Positions 13,601 through 14,083 of a DNA stretch of 14,083 nucleotides are shown in pieces (position 1 is the first letter of the stretch; the number at the start of each line of letters is the position of its first letter). The stretch is from BMS3Bbin07 sp036244995 (GTDB lineage: Bacteria > Nitrospirota > Thermodesulfovibrionia > Thermodesulfovibrionales > JdFR-85). The stretch lies in NCBI GenBank assembly GCA_036244995.1, contig BTTF01000058.1:1-14083 (forward strand), written 5' to 3'. The notes beneath the pieces are model-generated. The model was not told where the DNA came from, did not search any database, and was given only the letters and a program-made list of their open reading frames with translations. A program made the position numbers and the translations under genes.

Positions 13601-13661
13601 GACAGGATATACAGGATGAACATGATATGTAACTAAAACAAAAAACCCTGTTAATCCTGTC
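13601..13661. repeat. Imperfect inverted repeat ACAGGAT...ATCCTGT (dispersed-type)
   Basis: The arms 13601-13615 (GACAGGATATACAGG) and 13647-13661 are complementary at 13 of 15 positions around a 31-base AT-rich spacer. Within each arm ACAGG is itself repeated. Very similar ACAGGAT/ATCCTGT sequences occur as dispersed elements in many genomes, so this is likely a small repeat inserted after the operon. It could also be a weak bidirectional transcript-end structure. Confidence 0.65.
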
Positions 13662-13688
13662 AAAAGAATTTATAAATTGCTATACATC

Positions 13689-13715
13689 AAGAAAAGCTGG
13701 TTTGCAGCTTTTCTT
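13689..13715 (+). terminator. Intrinsic terminator of the dsrEFH-like operon
   Basis: AAGAAAAGCTG (13689-13699) and CAGCTTTTCTT (13705-13715) pair perfectly over 11 bp around a GTTTG loop. The GC core is short, with the T-rich arm acting as the uridine tract (AAAAGCTG/CAGCTTTT). It lies about 100 bases after the last gene and is symmetric enough to work on either strand. Confidence 0.6.
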
Positions 13716-13768
13716 ACGACTTCATCATACCTAAACTTGTAATTATTACCTTACCTTACATTTTTTTC

Positions 13769-13797
13769 TTGACAAAATCTTAAAATTATGATAAAAA
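13769..13797 (+). promoter_or_regulatory. Candidate promoter of a short transcription unit
   Basis: A perfect TTGACA (13769-13774) is followed after 17 bases by TAAAAA (13792-13797), in an AT-rich region preceded by a T-run. The predicted start is near 13804, only ~60 bases before a strong terminator. Confidence 0.5.
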
Positions 13798-13803
13798 TAT
13801 CTG

Positions 13804-13866
13804 CATGAGCGCCTCGTTACCTCCCCTAAGCTGCTGTCCGTTACCATCGGGCAGCAGCCTTTTTTA
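13804..13866 (+). ncRNA. Possible ~60-nt small RNA or attenuated leader
   Basis: A short unit bounded by the promoter at 13769 and the terminator at 13830-13865. The free 5' part contains ACCTCCCCT, which could pair with ribosome-binding sites of the GGAGG type. A 20-codon frame starts at ATG 13805 and ends at TAA 13867, but no ribosome-binding site precedes it. A regulatory RNA or an attenuated leader seems more likely than a peptide. The rest of 13589-13970 (about 380 bases without a gene) holds only the repeat and signals listed here. Confidence 0.35.
13830..13865 (+). terminator. Strong Rho-independent terminator
   Basis: GCTGCTGTCCG (13830-13840) and CGGGCAGCAGC (13848-13858) form an 11-bp stem with one T-G wobble and a 7-base loop. 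It is followed by C and six Ts (13860-13865). It is directional on the plus strand. Confidence 0.85.
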
Positions 13867-13970
13867 ACACCTGATCCCTTTACCTTCTATATACCAGGTC
13901 GTTATGGCCCTGCGTTAGTTTACTGCTGCCTTTTTGGAAATAACCCATGTTTTTCTTCTCGAAATGACAG

Positions 13971-14083
13971 CTAAAATGTACGCCTGTTATTTGCACTTGA
14001 GCCATGGGAATGACAGATAGAACACCTTATGGGAGGCGGCGGATTACTACCCCCGATTCCATGACAGTTTCTGCACCGGTTCT
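13971..14083 (-). CDS. C-terminal end of a c-type (multihaem) cytochrome, 5' part outside window
   Basis: On the minus strand a frame open at the window edge ends at TAG (13973-13971). It encodes 36 residues with two perfect CXXCH haem-attachment motifs, CRNCHG and CSICH, the second continuing SHGSSAN. That CH..HGS.N-like ending resembles doubled-CXXCH multihaem cytochromes, where the pattern is usually CHDPHGSxN. Two such motifs in so short a frame are unlikely by chance. The rest of the protein lies beyond 14083, so haem number and role are unknown. It would be exported and act in electron transfer in the periplasm or envelope. Start, signal peptide and operon cannot be seen. Confidence 0.6.
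   Translation of the reverse strand, partial: NRCRNCHGIGGSNPPPPIRCSICHSHGSSANNRRTF

Noticed and set aside
13805..13867. 20-codon peptide gene in the tail region
   Set aside because: No ribosome-binding site, and its second half is the terminator hairpin; kept only as a note under the possible small RNA.
13589..14083. CRISPR array or insertion sequence in the tail
   Set aside because: No regularly spaced repeats, no transposase frame and no target duplication; only isolated inverted repeats.

Overview
This 14.1 kb window is dense, mostly plus-strand bacterial chromosome of moderate GC. It holds about 20 genes in short or overlapping operons. The mix suggests an anaerobic, sulfur- and cytochrome-using bacterium, with a Nitrospirota or Thermodesulfovibrio-like lineage as my best guess. 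The clues are a DRTGG/ATPase/PHP module, a DsrEFH sulfur relay, and the end of a c-type cytochrome gene. No 16S or other decisive taxonomic marker is present, so this is inference.

Layout. (1) Positions 1-2687 hold a signalling-type cluster: the tail of one DRTGG-like protein, a small anti-sigma-type ATPase, a second DRTGG protein, a PHP phosphoesterase, a second GHKL ATPase with a C-terminal extension, and a single-domain response regulator. Similar modules lie next to [FeFe]-hydrogenase/NuoEF genes in other anaerobes. (2) Positions 2864-10140 hold a housekeeping run: ROK sugar kinase, lepA, lepB, a DUF4845-like membrane protein, ribE, ribBA, ribH, nusB and a metallophosphoesterase. Most junctions overlap or are separated by a few bases. 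(3) A minus-strand exported double-SH3 protein (10179-10625) is divergent from purB (10776-12074). (4) Positions 12101-13588 hold a regulated sulfur operon. A strong promoter precedes an ArsR-family regulator, followed by DsrE/TusD-, DsrF/TusC- and DsrH/TusB-like genes. (5) The tail, 13589-14083, holds a terminator, a dispersed-type inverted repeat, a promoter-plus-terminator unit that could make a ~60-nt RNA, and the minus-strand 3' end of a gene with two CXXCH haem motifs.

The main discovery is in the sulfur operon. The dsrE-like frame is interrupted by an in-frame TGA at 12769-12771. Translation resumes in the same frame for 41 more residues that match the C-terminal half of the family, and the next gene follows after 8 bases. 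The TGA sits where DsrE/TusD has its persulfide-carrying catalytic cysteine, giving a UxxC motif. A GC-rich hairpin with a GGUCUU loop begins 16 nt downstream, which is the layout of a bacterial SECIS element. I therefore annotate a 114-residue selenoprotein, 12553-12897, that an ordinary gene caller would truncate at residue 72.

The ArsR regulator beside it has two cysteines (32 and 98) separated by 66 residues. As I recall, the persulfide sensors SqrR and BigR have the same spacing. The operon may thus pair a reactive-sulfur sensor with a selenium-containing sulfur carrier.
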